Shown here one piece after another: positions 1 to 11,411 of a stretch of DNA of 64,000 nucleotides. How positions within the stretch are numbered: position 1 is the stretch's first letter; every line of letters begins with the position of its first letter. A program made the translations under genes and the position numbers. The DNA is taken from contig NC_014306.1 in NCBI RefSeq assembly GCF_000196615.1, positions 1,178,001 to 1,242,000 on the forward strand, in the 5' to 3' direction. Source of the DNA: Erwinia billingiae Eb661 (GTDB lineage: Bacteria > Pseudomonadota > Gammaproteobacteria > Enterobacterales > Enterobacteriaceae). A model generated the notes under the pieces. That model was not told where the DNA came from and made no database searches. It saw only the letters and a list, made by a program, of their open reading frames with translations.

Positions 1-227
1 CAAGGGGAAGCCCCGATAGCGCGTAAATTCATCGCCTTGCACTTTTAAGGCTGACGCCAGGCACGGGAACTTCGACCGTTTAATAACGGAGTGGTTGCAG
101 CAGCAAAGATGAAAATGCACAGTAGCGGGCATTAAACGGCGGATATTTTTCGTGAACCCAGCAGGGTTTGGTAAAAAACCAGCTAATATTTAAAGAGATG
201 GGGCCACCGTCTTAGAGGAGTCCAGGT
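1..227. other. Intergenic region upstream of bolA
   Basis: No open reading frame that looks coding is visible here. The stretch must hold the bolA promoter and 5' leader, and bolA in E. coli is driven by a stationary-phase gearbox promoter, but I could not place convincing -35 and -10 elements by eye. A purine-rich ribosome binding site (GAGGAG) ends 8 bases before the bolA start codon. Confidence 0.6.
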
Positions 228-542
228 ATGATCCGCGAAGAAATAGAAGAAAAGTTAAGAACGGCGTTAGCGCCTGTTCATCTGGAAGTTCATGACGAAA
301 GCTATCGTCATAACGTCCCAGCGGGTGCAGAGAGTCATTTTAAAGTGGTTATTGTGAGCGACCATTTTATCAACCAGCGCTTTTTAATGCGTCACCGTAC
401 TATTTATAGTGCGCTGGCAGCAGAACTGGCTGGAAGCGTTCACGCGCTGGCTCTACATACCTATACCGTTAAGGAGTGGGAGGGGTTACAGGACACCGTT
501 CCATCCTCACCCAACTGTCGCGGAGCGGGAACGCTTGCCTGA
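228..542 (+). CDS. bolA: BolA family transcriptional regulator
   Basis: The 104-residue product matches E. coli BolA (105 aa) almost from end to end, including the conserved segments [16 protein letters not shown] at about 21-33, ESHFKVV at 36-42 and HALALHT near 71-77. BolA is a small KH-like protein that works with monothiol glutaredoxins in iron-sulfur handling and acts as a stress-responsive regulator of morphology and biofilm genes. The ATG has a GAGGAG ribosome binding site. It stands alone upstream of tig, ended by its own hairpin terminator, as in E. coli. Identity is clear; regulation was not read from the sequence. Confidence 0.96.
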   Translation: MIREEIEEKLRTALAPVHLEVHDESYRHNVPAGAESHFKVVIVSDHFINQRFLMRHRTIYSALAAELAGSVHALALHTYTVKEWEGLQDTVPSSPNCRGAGTLA

Positions 543-560
543 TAGTGCACTTTTCAACCA

Positions 561-586
561 AGGCGGCCTGCGGGCCGCTTTGTCAT
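561..586 (+). terminator. Rho-independent terminator of bolA
   Basis: A GC-rich stem GCGGCC / GGCCGC (563-568 with 573-578) closes a four-base TGCG loop, flanked by A and T bases that extend the stem. It is followed by a short, interrupted T stretch. It lies 18 bases after the bolA stop codon. Confidence 0.7.
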
Positions 587-676
587 TTCTGACGTTAAAT
601 CCCCAGCGCACCCCCGTTTTCTGCCATTTATGAGAGAAAAGCAACGAAGTTAGCGAAATGTCAGGGTTGAGCAGCC

Positions 677-705
677 TCGACTCGCTTAAACGTTGTCGCT
701 ATAAT
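677..705 (+). promoter_or_regulatory. Putative sigma-70 promoter of tig
   Basis: A perfect TATAAT hexamer lies at 700-705. Seventeen bases upstream is TCGACT (677-682), a weak match to TTGACA. This is the best sigma-70 candidate in the 322-base gap between bolA and tig, and it would give a leader of roughly 150 bases. The -10 element is seen directly; its use is inferred. Confidence 0.55.
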
Positions 706-864
706 GCTGCGTCTATTTTTTTCCGGAATATCTTCGGGACCCTTTTGGTACAGCGACTACGATTCTGACACCAGAGGCCATCCCGGTTCTTAGTCTCACT
801 CTGTTTCTTGCGGAGCAGAGAGGGTCTGAAGTTGACCGAGCACGTGATTTTTTGAGGTAATAAG

Positions 865-2169
865 ATGCAAGCTTCAGTAGAAACAACTCAGGGCCTGGGC
901 CGTCGCGTTACGATTACCGTTGCTAAAGATGTGATCGAAAACGCGGTGAAAAGTGAGCTGGTCAGCGTATCTAAAAAGGTACGTATCGACGGTTTCCGCA
1001 AAGGGAAAGTGCCGATGACTGTCGTAGCACAGCGCTACGGTGCCTCTGTTCGCCAGGACGTTCTGGGCGAACTGATGCAGCGCAACTTCGTTGACGCCAT
1101 CATCAAAGAGAAGATCAATCCGGCTGGCGCACCTAAATACGTGCCAGGCGAATACAAAGAAGGTGAAGACTTCACTTTCGCGGTTGAGTTTGAAGTGTAC
1201 CCGGAAGTTGAGCTGAAAGGTCTGGACGCAATCGAAGTTGAAAAACCGGTTGTTGAAGTGACTGACGCTGACGTTGACACCATGCTGGACACGCTGCGCA
1301 AGCAGCAGGCCACCTGGAAAGAAACTGACCGCGCAGCAGAAGCTGAAGACCGTGCCACTGTAGACTTCAGCGGTTCAGTAGACGGCGAAGAGTTCGAAGG
1401 CGGCAAAGCGTCTGACTTCGTACTGGCAATGGGCCAGGGTCGCATGATCCCAGGCTTCGAAGAAGGCGTTGTTGGCCACAAAGCGGGCGAAACCTTCACT
1501 ATCGACGTAAACTTCCCGGAAGATTACCACGCTGAAAACCTGAAAGGGAAAGCAGCGAAGTTTGAAATCGTCCTGAAGAAAGTGGAAGAGCGTGAGCTGC
1601 CAGAATTCACTGCTGAGTTCATCAAACGTTTCGGCGTTGAAGATGGTTCAGTAGACGGTCTGCGTGCTGAAGTGCGTAAAAACATGGAGCGCGAGCTGAA
1701 AGGCGCCGTGCGTAACCGTGTGAAGACTCAGGCTATCGACGGTCTGGTCAGCGCGAACGACATCGACGTGCCAGTTGCACTGATCGATGGCGAAATCGAC
1801 GTGCTGCGTCGCCAGGCTGCACAGCGCTTTGGCGGTAACGAGAAGCAAGCTTTCGAGCTGCCTCGTGAACTGTTTGAAGAGCAGGCTAAACGCCGCGTAG
1901 TGGTTGGCTTGCTGCTGGGCGAAGTGATTCGTACCCACGAGCTGAAAGCTGATGAAGACCGTGTGAAAGAGCTGATCGAAGAGATGGCTTCTGCTTACGA
2001 AGATCCATCAGAAGTGGTTGAGTTCTACAGCAAGAATAACGAGCTGATGAACAACATGCGTAACGTTGCGTTGGAAGAACAGGCAGTGGAAGCTGTGCTG
2101 GAGAAAGCCAAAGTGACCGAGAAGGCCACTAACTTCCAGGAACTGATGAACCAGGCGCAACCAGCCTGA
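865..2169 (+). CDS. tig: Trigger factor, ribosome-associated chaperone and prolyl isomerase
   Basis: At 434 residues it is close to the E. coli length of 432. Three domains are recognisable: the N-terminal ribosome-binding domain with the signature GFRKGKVP at about 43-50, the central FKBP-type peptidyl-prolyl isomerase domain at roughly 150-245, and the long helical C-terminal substrate cradle. It binds ribosomal protein L23 at the tunnel exit and shields nascent chains. The ATG follows a GAGGT ribosome binding site. It sits upstream of clpP-clpX-lon, the conserved protein quality-control cluster, but has its own strong terminator. Confidence 0.98.
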   Translation: MQASVETTQGLGRRVTITVAKDVIENAVKSELVSVSKKVRIDGFRKGKVPMTVVAQRYGASVRQDVLGELMQRNFVDAIIKEKINPAGAPKYVPGEYKEGEDFTFAVEFEVYPEVELKGLDAIEVEKPVVEVTDADVDTMLDTLRKQQATWKETDRAAEAEDRATVDFSGSVDGEEFEGGKASDFVLAMGQGRMIPGFEEGVVGHKAGETFTIDVNFPEDYHAENLKGKAAKFEIVLKKVEERELPEFTAEFIKRFGVEDGSVDGLRAEVRKNMERELKGAVRNRVKTQAIDGLVSANDIDVPVALIDGEIDVLRRQAAQRFGGNEKQAFELPRELFEEQAKRRVVVGLLLGEVIRTHELKADEDRVKELIEEMASAYEDPSEVVEFYSKNNELMNNMRNVALEEQAVEAVLEKAKVTEKATNFQELMNQAQPA

Positions 2170-2193
2170 TCCACTGATTCTGTAAGCTAAATA

Positions 2194-2231
2194 AAAGCCC
2201 GCAGTTATGATGACTGCGGGCTTTTTGCTTT
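2194..2231 (+). terminator. Rho-independent terminator of tig
   Basis: A long perfect stem AAAGCCCGCAGT / ACTGCGGGCTTT closes a short TATGATG loop and is followed by a T tract. It lies about 25 bases after the tig stop and separates tig from clpP. Confidence 0.92.
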
Positions 2232-2337
2232 TATCCGTTGCCCGGACGTGCCTTAGTGCGCTTATTCGCTCATTAAACCGGCAAAATATCAACTAAGCTG
2301 TTTTTCCTGGTTAGCAGTTGATAAAAACGTTGTTATG

Positions 2338-2366
2338 CTTGAATCAGCGGGGCAACATCCCCAAAT
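2338..2366 (+). promoter_or_regulatory. Sigma-32 (heat-shock) type promoter of clpP
   Basis: CTTGAAT (2338-2344) is followed after 14 bases by CCCCAAAT (2359-2366). This fits the sigma-32 consensus CTTGAAA / CCCCATNT with normal spacing. clpPX is known to be heat-shock controlled in E. coli. The 5' leader would be about 130 bases. The match is read by eye. Confidence 0.8.
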
Positions 2367-2506
2367 AGACTATTATGGCGTACTGAGTCCTGTCTTGATT
2401 GTCCCCGGTCAGTGTGGGGAATGTAATGGAAACATAGTGTTCCGGATCGCTCTCAAGTAGAATCGGTACGGAGTGTTGCCAAATGAAATTTATCCAGGAG
2501 ACGGTA

Positions 2507-3130
2507 ATGTCATACAGTGGCGAACGTGAACAAACTGCACCTCATATGGCTTTAGTGCCGATGGTGGTCGAACAAACCTCTCGCGGAGAGCGTTCTTACG
2601 ACATCTTTTCCCGCCTGCTCAAGGAACGTATTATTTTCCTGACCGGACAGGTTGAAGATCATATGGCGAACCTGATCGTCGCTCAGATGCTGTTTCTGGA
2701 AGCTGAGAACCCGGAAAAAGACATCCACCTTTATATCAACTCTCCTGGCGGTGTGATCACTGCAGGGATGTCGATCTACGACACCATGAAGTTCATCAAG
2801 CCAGACGTCAGCACCATTTGTATGGGCCAGGCCTGTTCAATGGGCGCGTTCCTGCTGACCGCAGGGACCAAAGGCAAGCGTTATGCGCTGCCTAACTCTC
2901 GCGTGATGATCCACCAGCCGCTGGGCGGATATCAGGGTCAGGCAACTGACATTGAAATCCACGCGCGCGAAATTCTGAAAGTGAAAGCGCGTATGAACGA
3001 GCTGATGGCAGAACATACGGGCAAAACTCTTGAAGAAATCGAGAGAGACACGGAACGTGACCGTTTCCTGTCAGCGAGCGAAGCTGTAGAGTATGGGTTG
3101 GTAGATTCCGTTCTGACGCATCGCACGTAA
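2507..3130 (+). CDS. clpP: ATP-dependent Clp protease proteolytic subunit ClpP
   Basis: Starting at 2507 gives 207 residues, the exact E. coli length, preceded by a GGAGA ribosome binding site. An in-frame ATG 24 bases upstream (2483) has no comparable site and is less likely. The catalytic Ser111 (in GQACSMGA) and His136 (in MIHQPLGG) are present. ClpP forms a double seven-membered barrel fed by ClpX or ClpA. The short N-terminal propeptide is expected to be autoprocessed. Position 110, next to the catalytic serine, is Cys where E. coli has Ala. clpX follows after 119 bases. Confidence 0.98.
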   Translation: MSYSGEREQTAPHMALVPMVVEQTSRGERSYDIFSRLLKERIIFLTGQVEDHMANLIVAQMLFLEAENPEKDIHLYINSPGGVITAGMSIYDTMKFIKPDVSTICMGQACSMGAFLLTAGTKGKRYALPNSRVMIHQPLGGYQGQATDIEIHAREILKVKARMNELMAEHTGKTLEEIERDTERDRFLSASEAVEYGLVDSVLTHRT

Positions 3131-3249
3131 GCCTGATGCCCATCTGTCGTCTATAGTTATGGATGGGCTAGAGCAACGAATGAGGGTGCCGCAAGGCGGC
3201 ATCATCGCCGCAACACAGTGCGGACGAAGATAACAGAAGAGGTTAACTG

Positions 3250-4524
3250 ATGACTGAGAAGCGCAAAGACGGTTCAGGAAAGCTGCTGTACTGCTCTTTC
3301 TGCGGCAAAAGCCAGCATGAAGTGCGCAAGCTGATTGCCGGCCCGTCAGTGTATGTCTGCGATGAGTGTGTCGATCTATGCAATGACATCATTCGCGAAG
3401 AGATTAAAGAAGTTGCGCCGCATCGTGAACGTAGCGCACTGCCGACGCCGCATGAAATCCGCCATCACCTCGACGATTACGTTATCGGCCAGGAACGGGC
3501 GAAAAAAGTGTTGGCCGTAGCGGTCTATAACCACTACAAACGCCTGCGCAACGGTGACACCAGTAATGGCATTGAGCTTGGCAAAAGTAACATTTTGCTG
3601 ATCGGGCCTACCGGTAGCGGTAAAACGCTGCTGGCGGAAACCCTGGCTCGCCTGCTGGATGTGCCGTTCACAATGGCGGATGCCACCACGCTGACCGAAG
3701 CCGGTTATGTTGGTGAAGACGTCGAAAACATCATTCAGAAACTGCTGCAGAAATGTGACTATGACGTGCAGAAAGCACAGCGCGGCATTGTTTACATCGA
3801 TGAAATCGATAAGATTTCCCGTAAATCTGACAACCCTTCCATTACCCGTGATGTTTCGGGCGAGGGTGTTCAGCAGGCGCTGTTGAAGCTGATTGAAGGC
3901 ACTGTGGCGGCGGTGCCACCTCAGGGCGGACGTAAGCATCCACAGCAAGAGTTCCTGCAGGTTGATACCTCCAAGATCCTGTTTATCTGTGGCGGTGCGT
4001 TCGCCGGGCTGGACAAGGTGATTTCTCAGCGCGTAGACACCGGTACGGGGATTGGCTTTGGTGCCACCGTGAAGGGCACGGCAGAGAAAGCCACTGAAGG
4101 TCAGCTGCTGGAGCAGGTCGAGCCAGAAGATTTGATCAAATTCGGTCTGATCCCAGAGTTCATCGGTCGTCTGCCAGTCGTGGCAACCCTGAGCGAGCTG
4201 AGTGAAGAAGCGCTGATTCAGATCCTGCGTGAGCCGAAAAACGCCCTGACCAAGCAGTATCAGGCGTTGTTTAATCTTGAAGGTGTGGACCTGGAATTCC
4301 GTGAAGAAGCGCTGACGGCGATCGCCAAAAAAGCCATGTCACGCAAAACCGGTGCCCGTGGCCTGCGTTCCATTGTGGAAGGCGCGCTGCTGAATACCAT
4401 GTATGACCTCCCTTCAATGGACGATGTTGAAAAAGTGGTGATTGACGATTCAGTGATCGATGGCCAGTCTGAGCCAATGCTGATCTACGGAAAACAGGAA
4501 GCTCAACAAGCTTCTGGTGAATAA
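3250..4524 (+). CDS. clpX: ATP-dependent unfoldase ClpX
   Basis: The product has 424 residues, identical in length to E. coli ClpX. The N-terminal zinc-binding domain has Cys15, Cys18, Cys37 and Cys40. The AAA+ module shows Walker A GPTGSGKT (about 120-127), the GYVG pore loop, Walker [10 protein letters not shown], the RKH loop, the IGF loop that docks on ClpP (in GTGIGFGA) and the sensor-2 GARGLR motif. ClpX recognises tagged substrates such as SsrA-tagged chains and threads them into ClpP. A strong terminator follows. Confidence 0.98.
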   Translation: MTEKRKDGSGKLLYCSFCGKSQHEVRKLIAGPSVYVCDECVDLCNDIIREEIKEVAPHRERSALPTPHEIRHHLDDYVIGQERAKKVLAVAVYNHYKRLRNGDTSNGIELGKSNILLIGPTGSGKTLLAETLARLLDVPFTMADATTLTEAGYVGEDVENIIQKLLQKCDYDVQKAQRGIVYIDEIDKISRKSDNPSITRDVSGEGVQQALLKLIEGTVAAVPPQGGRKHPQQEFLQVDTSKILFICGGAFAGLDKVISQRVDTGTGIGFGATVKGTAEKATEGQLLEQVEPEDLIKFGLIPEFIGRLPVVATLSELSEEALIQILREPKNALTKQYQALFNLEGVDLEFREEALTAIAKKAMSRKTGARGLRSIVEGALLNTMYDLPSMDDVEKVVIDDSVIDGQSEPMLIYGKQEAQQASGE

Positions 4525-4553
4525 ATAACCACATCTTTCCAGTCAGTTATCAT

Positions 4554-4581
4554 AAAAAGGGGGAATTTATTCCCCCTTTTG
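4554..4581 (+). terminator. Rho-independent terminator of clpPX
   Basis: The stem AAAAGGGGGAA / TTCCCCCTTTT closes a TTTA loop and ends in T residues. It lies 29 bases after clpX and before the lon promoter. Confidence 0.9.
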
Positions 4582-4601
4582 CTTTTCTCTCGCGGATAAC
4601 A

Positions 4602-4628
4602 TTGAATGTCTTACATTCATCCCCATAT
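4602..4628 (+). promoter_or_regulatory. Sigma-32 type promoter of lon with a small dyad
   Basis: TTGAATG (4602-4608) and CCCCATAT (4621-4628) are separated by 12 bases and match heat-shock promoter elements; E. coli lon has the same CCCCATATA block. The spacer contributes to an inverted repeat GAATGT-CTT-ACATTC (4604-4618) that overlaps the -35 element, so a repressor or alternative factor could bind there. That last point is inference. Confidence 0.8.
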
Positions 4629-4715
4629 ACTCAACTACCTGTGGGTAAAACTGCACTTTAGTGGTCTGTTGCGGTTCCCATCACCCTGGCGGAAATTAAA
4701 CTAAGAGAGAGCTCT

Positions 4716-7070
4716 ATGAATCCTGAGCGTTCTGAACGCATTGAAATCCCTGTGTTGCCGTTGCGTGACGTAGTGGTTTATCCGCACATGGTAATTCCGT
4801 TGTTTGTCGGTCGTGAGAAATCGATTCGCTGCCTTGAAGCCGCCATGGATCATGATAAAAAAATCATGCTGGTCGCCCAGAAAGAAGCTTCAACGGATGA
4901 ACCTGGCATTAACGATCTCTTTTCTGTAGGGACCGTCGCCTCTATTCTGCAAATGCTCAAGCTGCCAGACGGTACGGTTAAAGTGCTGGTAGAAGGCCTG
5001 CAGCGTGCGCATATCACAACGCTTGCGGATAATGGTGACCATTTCACCGCGCAGGCTGAATACCTGGCGTCCCCTGAAATCGATGAGCGCGAGCAGGAAG
5101 TGCTGGTGCGCACCGCAATTAATCAGTTTGAAGGCTATATCAAACTGAATAAAAAAATCCCTCCTGAAGTGCTGACCTCGTTGAACAGCATTGAAGATGC
5201 TGCACGTCTGGCTGATACCGTTGCGGCACATATGCCGTTGAAACTGGCCGACAAACAGTCCGTGCTTGAGATGTCAGACGTCAATGAGCGTCTGGAGTAT
5301 CTGATGGCGATGATGGAGTCAGAGATCGATCTGCTCCAGGTGGAAAAACGTATCCGCAATCGCGTCAAAAAGCAGATGGAAAAAAGCCAGCGCGAGTACT
5401 ATCTGAACGAGCAGATGAAGGCTATTCAGAAAGAACTGGGCGAAATGGACGATGCGCCTGACGAAAATGAAGCGCTGAAACGCAAAATCGACGCGGCAAA
5501 AATGCCGAAAGAAGCGCGTGATAAAACCGAAGCCGAACTGCAGAAGCTGAAAATGATGTCTCCGATGTCAGCGGAAGCGACCGTGGTACGCGGTTATATC
5601 GACTGGATGGTTCAGGTGCCGTGGAATGCCCGTAGCAAGGTCAAAAAAGACCTGGTGAAGGCGCAGGAAACGCTGGATACCGACCACTTCGGTCTGGAAC
5701 GCGTGAAAGATCGCATCCTGGAATATTTGGCAGTACAGAGCCGCGTCAGCAAAATTAAAGGGCCAATCCTCTGTCTGGTTGGGCCTCCGGGTGTGGGTAA
5801 AACCTCACTGGGCCAGTCTATCGCCAAGGCGACGGGCCGTAAGTATGTTCGTATGGCGCTGGGCGGCGTGCGTGATGAAGCGGAAATTCGCGGTCACCGT
5901 CGTACCTATATTGGTTCTATGCCGGGCAAATTAATCCAGAAAATGGCCAAAGTGGGCGTTAAAAACCCGCTGTTCCTGCTGGATGAAATCGACAAAATGT
6001 CCTCGGACATGCGCGGCGACCCGGCTTCAGCGCTGCTTGAAGTGCTGGATCCGGAACAGAACATTGCCTTTAACGACCATTACCTGGAAGTGGATTACGA
6101 TCTCTCCGACGTGATGTTCGTGGCAACGTCCAACTCGATGAACATTCCTGCGCCGCTGCTGGACCGTATGGAAGTTATTCGTCTGTCGGGTTACACCGAA
6201 GACGAGAAGCTGAATATTGCTAAGCAGCATTTGCTGTCCAAGCAGATCGAGCGTAACGCCCTGAAAGACAGTGAAATCACCGTCGATGACAGCGCCATCG
6301 TCAGCATCATTCGTTACTACACGCGTGAAGCGGGTGTGCGTAGCCTTGAGCGCGAGCTGTCCAAACTGTGCCGTAAAGCGGTGAAGACCTTGCTGATGGA
6401 CAAAACCATCAAGCATATTCTGATCAATGCTGACAACCTGAAAGACTACCTCGGCGTTCAACGTTATGACTACGGTCGTGCGGACAACGAAAACCGCGTC
6501 GGTCAGGTAACCGGTCTGGCGTGGACGGAAGTGGGTGGCGATCTGCTGACCATCGAAACGGCTTGCGTACCGGGTAAAGGTAAACTGACCTATACCGGTT
6601 CACTGGGCGAAGTGATGCAGGAATCTATCCAGGCGGCGTTGACCGTGGTGCGTGCCCGCGCTGAGAAGCTGGGTATCAACGGTGACTTCTACGAGAAGCG
6701 TGATATTCACGTTCACGTCCCGGAAGGCGCGACGCCGAAAGATGGTCCAAGTGCGGGTATAGCAATGTGTACCGCGCTGGTGTCCTGTCTGACCGGTAAC
6801 CCGGTGCGTGCCAATGTGGCGATGACCGGTGAGATCACTCTGCGTGGTCAGGTTCTGCCAATTGGTGGACTGAAAGAGAAACTGCTGGCTGCACACCGTG
6901 GTGGTATCAAAACGGTGTTGATCCCGGATGAAAACAAGCGCGATCTGGAAGAGATCCCGGACAACGTTATCGCCGATCTGGACATCCATCCGGTGAAGCG
7001 CATCGAAGAAGTCCTGACACTTGCGCTGGTCAATGCCCCTTATGGCATGCAGGTTGCGACCGCAAAATAG
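4716..7070 (+). CDS. lon: ATP-dependent serine protease Lon
   Basis: The 784 residues equal the E. coli length. The order is an N-terminal substrate-binding domain (about 1-300, with coiled-coil segments), an AAA+ module with Walker A GPPGVGKT (about 356-363) and Walker [10 protein letters not shown], and a C-terminal protease domain. Its catalytic Ser (in KDGPSAG, 679 by E. coli numbering) and Lys (in GGLKEK, 722) form the Lon dyad. Lon degrades misfolded proteins and regulators such as SulA, RcsA and antitoxins in the cytosol. A heat-shock promoter precedes it and a strong terminator follows. Confidence 0.98.
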   Translation: MNPERSERIEIPVLPLRDVVVYPHMVIPLFVGREKSIRCLEAAMDHDKKIMLVAQKEASTDEPGINDLFSVGTVASILQMLKLPDGTVKVLVEGLQRAHITTLADNGDHFTAQAEYLASPEIDEREQEVLVRTAINQFEGYIKLNKKIPPEVLTSLNSIEDAARLADTVAAHMPLKLADKQSVLEMSDVNERLEYLMAMMESEIDLLQVEKRIRNRVKKQMEKSQREYYLNEQMKAIQKELGEMDDAPDENEALKRKIDAAKMPKEARDKTEAELQKLKMMSPMSAEATVVRGYIDWMVQVPWNARSKVKKDLVKAQETLDTDHFGLERVKDRILEYLAVQSRVSKIKGPILCLVGPPGVGKTSLGQSIAKATGRKYVRMALGGVRDEAEIRGHRRTYIGSMPGKLIQKMAKVGVKNPLFLLDEIDKMSSDMRGDPASALLEVLDPEQNIAFNDHYLEVDYDLSDVMFVATSNSMNIPAPLLDRMEVIRLSGYTEDEKLNIAKQHLLSKQIERNALKDSEITVDDSAIVSIIRYYTREAGVRSLERELSKLCRKAVKTLLMDKTIKHILINADNLKDYLGVQRYDYGRADNENRVGQVTGLAWTEVGGDLLTIETACVPGKGKLTYTGSLGEVMQESIQAALTVVRARAEKLGINGDFYEKRDIHVHVPEGATPKDGPSAGIAMCTALVSCLTGNPVRANVAMTGEITLRGQVLPIGGLKEKLLAAHRGGIKTVLIPDENKRDLEEIPDNVIADLDIHPVKRIEEVLTLALVNAPYGMQVATAK

Positions 7071-7101
7071 TGATTTAAGGCAAAAACAGGCCAAAAGCCG
7101 G

Positions 7102-7138
7102 GCTGGCAAGCAAATTGGGACTTGCCAGCTTTTTTTTG
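7102..7138 (+). terminator. Rho-independent terminator of lon
   Basis: A perfect nine-base stem GCTGGCAAG / CTTGCCAGC with a ten-base loop is followed by eight or more T residues. It is 31 bases past the lon stop codon. Confidence 0.95.
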
Positions 7139-7284
7139 TGCCGCTAATTTAGAGAGCTGCTAGGCCAATGACGGCTGTTGCCGTTTTCGGCATGACAGGA
7201 ATACTGAATCCAAATAATTGATGCGCGTTCGTCGCGGGTGGGAAGCCCGACTGCGAAGTGAATAATAAAAGAGGGGATTATTGA

Positions 7285-7557
7285 GTGAATAAGTCACAGT
7301 TGATCGACAAAATTGCTGCAAGCGCCGACATTTCTAAAGCGGCAGCGGGACGTGTTTTAGATGCTTTCATGGGCTCAGTGTCAGATTCACTGAAAGAAGG
7401 CGATGAAGTTGCACTGGTAGGCTTCGGCACGTTCTCCGTGCGTGAGCGCTCAGAGCGTACCGGCCGTAACCCACAGACCGGTAAAGAAATCACCATCCCA
7501 GCGGGTAAAGTACCAGGCTTCCGTGCCGGTAAAGCGCTGAAAGACGCCGTTAACTAA
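7285..7557 (+). CDS. hupB: DNA-binding protein HU-beta
   Basis: The product has 90 residues, as in E. coli HupB, and starts with GTG as it does there; a GAGGGG ribosome binding site is upstream. The histone-like fold is clear: N-terminal [11 protein letters not shown], the hallmark [18 protein letters not shown] at about 46-63, and the DNA-intercalating arm with the conserved proline. HU-beta pairs with HU-alpha to bend and compact DNA. It lies between lon and ppiD with its own terminator. Confidence 0.97.
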   Translation: MNKSQLIDKIAASADISKAAAGRVLDAFMGSVSDSLKEGDEVALVGFGTFSVRERSERTGRNPQTGKEITIPAGKVPGFRAGKALKDAVN

Positions 7558-7633
7558 TGGCGGTATGTTTCCACTGAGGCAATTTCTTCGGTGGAGAGTG
7601 AGGATTGTGTTCGCGTTCTCATGTACCATACGG

Positions 7634-7665
7634 GGCACATCAAAAAAACTGATGTGCCTTTTTTT
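7634..7665 (+). terminator. Rho-independent terminator of hupB
   Basis: The stem GGCACATCA / TGATGTGCC with an A-rich loop (7643-7649) is followed by seven T residues. Confidence 0.93.
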
Positions 7666-7802
7666 ATGTTTCAATGACATTTGCGAATTGCGGTTGTCAT
7701 AGTGGCGTGCGGTTTGCTACGCAGCGGCGTGGAGCGTCCCCGGGAAGACGGGACGAAAGCGCAAGGGTTTACATTCACACTACAGCGGAGTGTTGTCACA
7801 CC

Positions 7803-10146
<2,344 letters not shown>

Positions 10147-10256
10147 CTTAACTCGCGACTTTAACGCATTATCTGCTGAAGGCCGGAAACGGCTGCTAAC
10201 CTGTAGAGGTCATACCAGTTGGGTGACTTCTACTTTTTTATAAGGGCAGCGTAACT

Positions 10257-10658
10257 ATGCATACCACCATCAAAGTCCGTGGCTATCATCTGGATGTTTA
10301 CCAGCACGTCAATAATGCCCGCTATCTGGAGTTCCTTGAGGAGGCCCGTTGGGAGTGGCTGGAACGCCTGGAGTCGTTCAACTGGCTGCAGGAGAACCAA
10401 CTGGCGTTTGTGGTGGTCAACATCAACATTAATTATCGCCGGCCAGCGGTGATGGGCGATGTGTTAGACATCCACAGTAAGTTGCTCCAGCTGGGCGGGA
10501 AAAGTGGCGTGATTGGTCAGACCGTGACGCTGGCCCCAGCGGGTGAAGTGGTGGCCGACGCCGCGCTGACGTTTGTCTGCATCGATCTGCGCACACAAAA
10601 GGCGCAGCCGATGGAAGGAGAACTGAAAAGAAGAATGGAAGAGATGCTGTCAGCGTAG
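10257..10658 (+). CDS. fadM: Long-chain acyl-CoA thioesterase FadM
   Basis: At 133 residues it is a single hot-dog fold of the 4-hydroxybenzoyl-CoA thioesterase type, with the catalytic-loop signature [20 protein letters not shown] at about 12-31. It closely matches E. coli FadM/YbaW (132 aa), which hydrolyses long-chain and unusual acyl-CoAs left over from beta-oxidation. It converges on queC and their coding ends overlap by 9 bases. E. coli fadM is under FadR control; I did not identify a FadR site here. Confidence 0.95.
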   Translation: MHTTIKVRGYHLDVYQHVNNARYLEFLEEARWEWLERLESFNWLQENQLAFVVVNININYRRPAVMGDVLDIHSKLLQLGGKSGVIGQTVTLAPAGEVVADAALTFVCIDLRTQKAQPMEGELKRRMEEMLSA

Positions 10659-11345
10659 GCCGGTTTTGCGTTTCATTTCGGCCATCACCGCGTGCCCGTT
10701 GGCCTGATACTCGTTCAAACCCTTCGCGCGAAGATGGCACGCAGCGCATTCGCCACAGCCGTCACCTTTCTCGCCGTTGTAGCAGGTCAGCGTTTCATTG
10801 CGTACCAGCGGCAGTTGCTGCCAGTAGTCGGCCAGCGCCCAGGTTTCAGCTTTGTTCAGCCACATCAGCGGCGTTTCAAAGCGCACAGACCTTGCCATGC
10901 CGAGTTCAATCGCATGGTTCAGCGCCTTAACAAACTCATCGCGGCAGTCTGGGTAGCCGGAGAAATCGGTCTCACAGACGCCCGTGATCACCGCTTCCGC
11001 CTCAACCTGATAAGCATAAATGGAGGCGAGGGTGAGGAACAGGATATTGCGGCCCGGCACAAAGGTGCTCGGCAAGCCGCTGGCATCGGGATCGTAAGCC
11101 GGTACCGGGATGCTTTCACGCGTCAGGCTGCTGACCGCCAATTCATTTAACATGGTTACATCGAGGACTTTGTGCGCGCGTGCGCCCAAAGAAAGTGAAA
11201 GCTCGCGGGCAATATCGATTTCCGCACGATGGCGCTGGCCGTAATCGAAGGTGATGCAATGCACCTCATCATACTGTTGCAAAGCCTGAATCAGACAGGT
11301 TGTTGAATCCTGTCCACCGCTGAAAACCACCACTGCACGTCTCAT
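10650..11345 (-). CDS. queC: 7-cyano-7-deazaguanine synthase QueC
   Basis: Starting at [10 protein letters not shown] (11345) gives 231 residues as in E. coli and places an AAGGTG ribosome binding site 7 bases upstream; a start 18 bases further out is possible but less likely. The PP-loop SGGQDSTT near residues 9-16 binds ATP, and four C-terminal cysteines in CGECAAC and the preceding CYNG segment bind zinc. QueC converts 7-carboxy-7-deazaguanine to preQ0 for queuosine tRNA modification. Its last codons overlap the convergent fadM. Confidence 0.97.
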   Translation of the reverse strand: MRRAVVVFSGGQDSTTCLIQALQQYDEVHCITFDYGQRHRAEIDIARELSLSLGARAHKVLDVTMLNELAVSSLTRESIPVPAYDPDASGLPSTFVPGRNILFLTLASIYAYQVEAEAVITGVCETDFSGYPDCRDEFVKALNHAIELGMARSVRFETPLMWLNKAETWALADYWQQLPLVRNETLTCYNGEKGDGCGECAACHLRAKGLNEYQANGHAVMAEMKRKTGLR

Positions 11346-11411
11346 TTTAATCACCTTAGTCATCTGTTAGGCCGTATGGTACTGCCTGTGGCGGCAGAAG
11401 GGTAGTTTTGC

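Noticed and set aside
2483..2506. Upstream in-frame ATG of clpP
   Set aside because: It would add eight residues absent from ClpP homologues and has no ribosome binding site, whereas 2507 has GGAGA and gives the canonical length.
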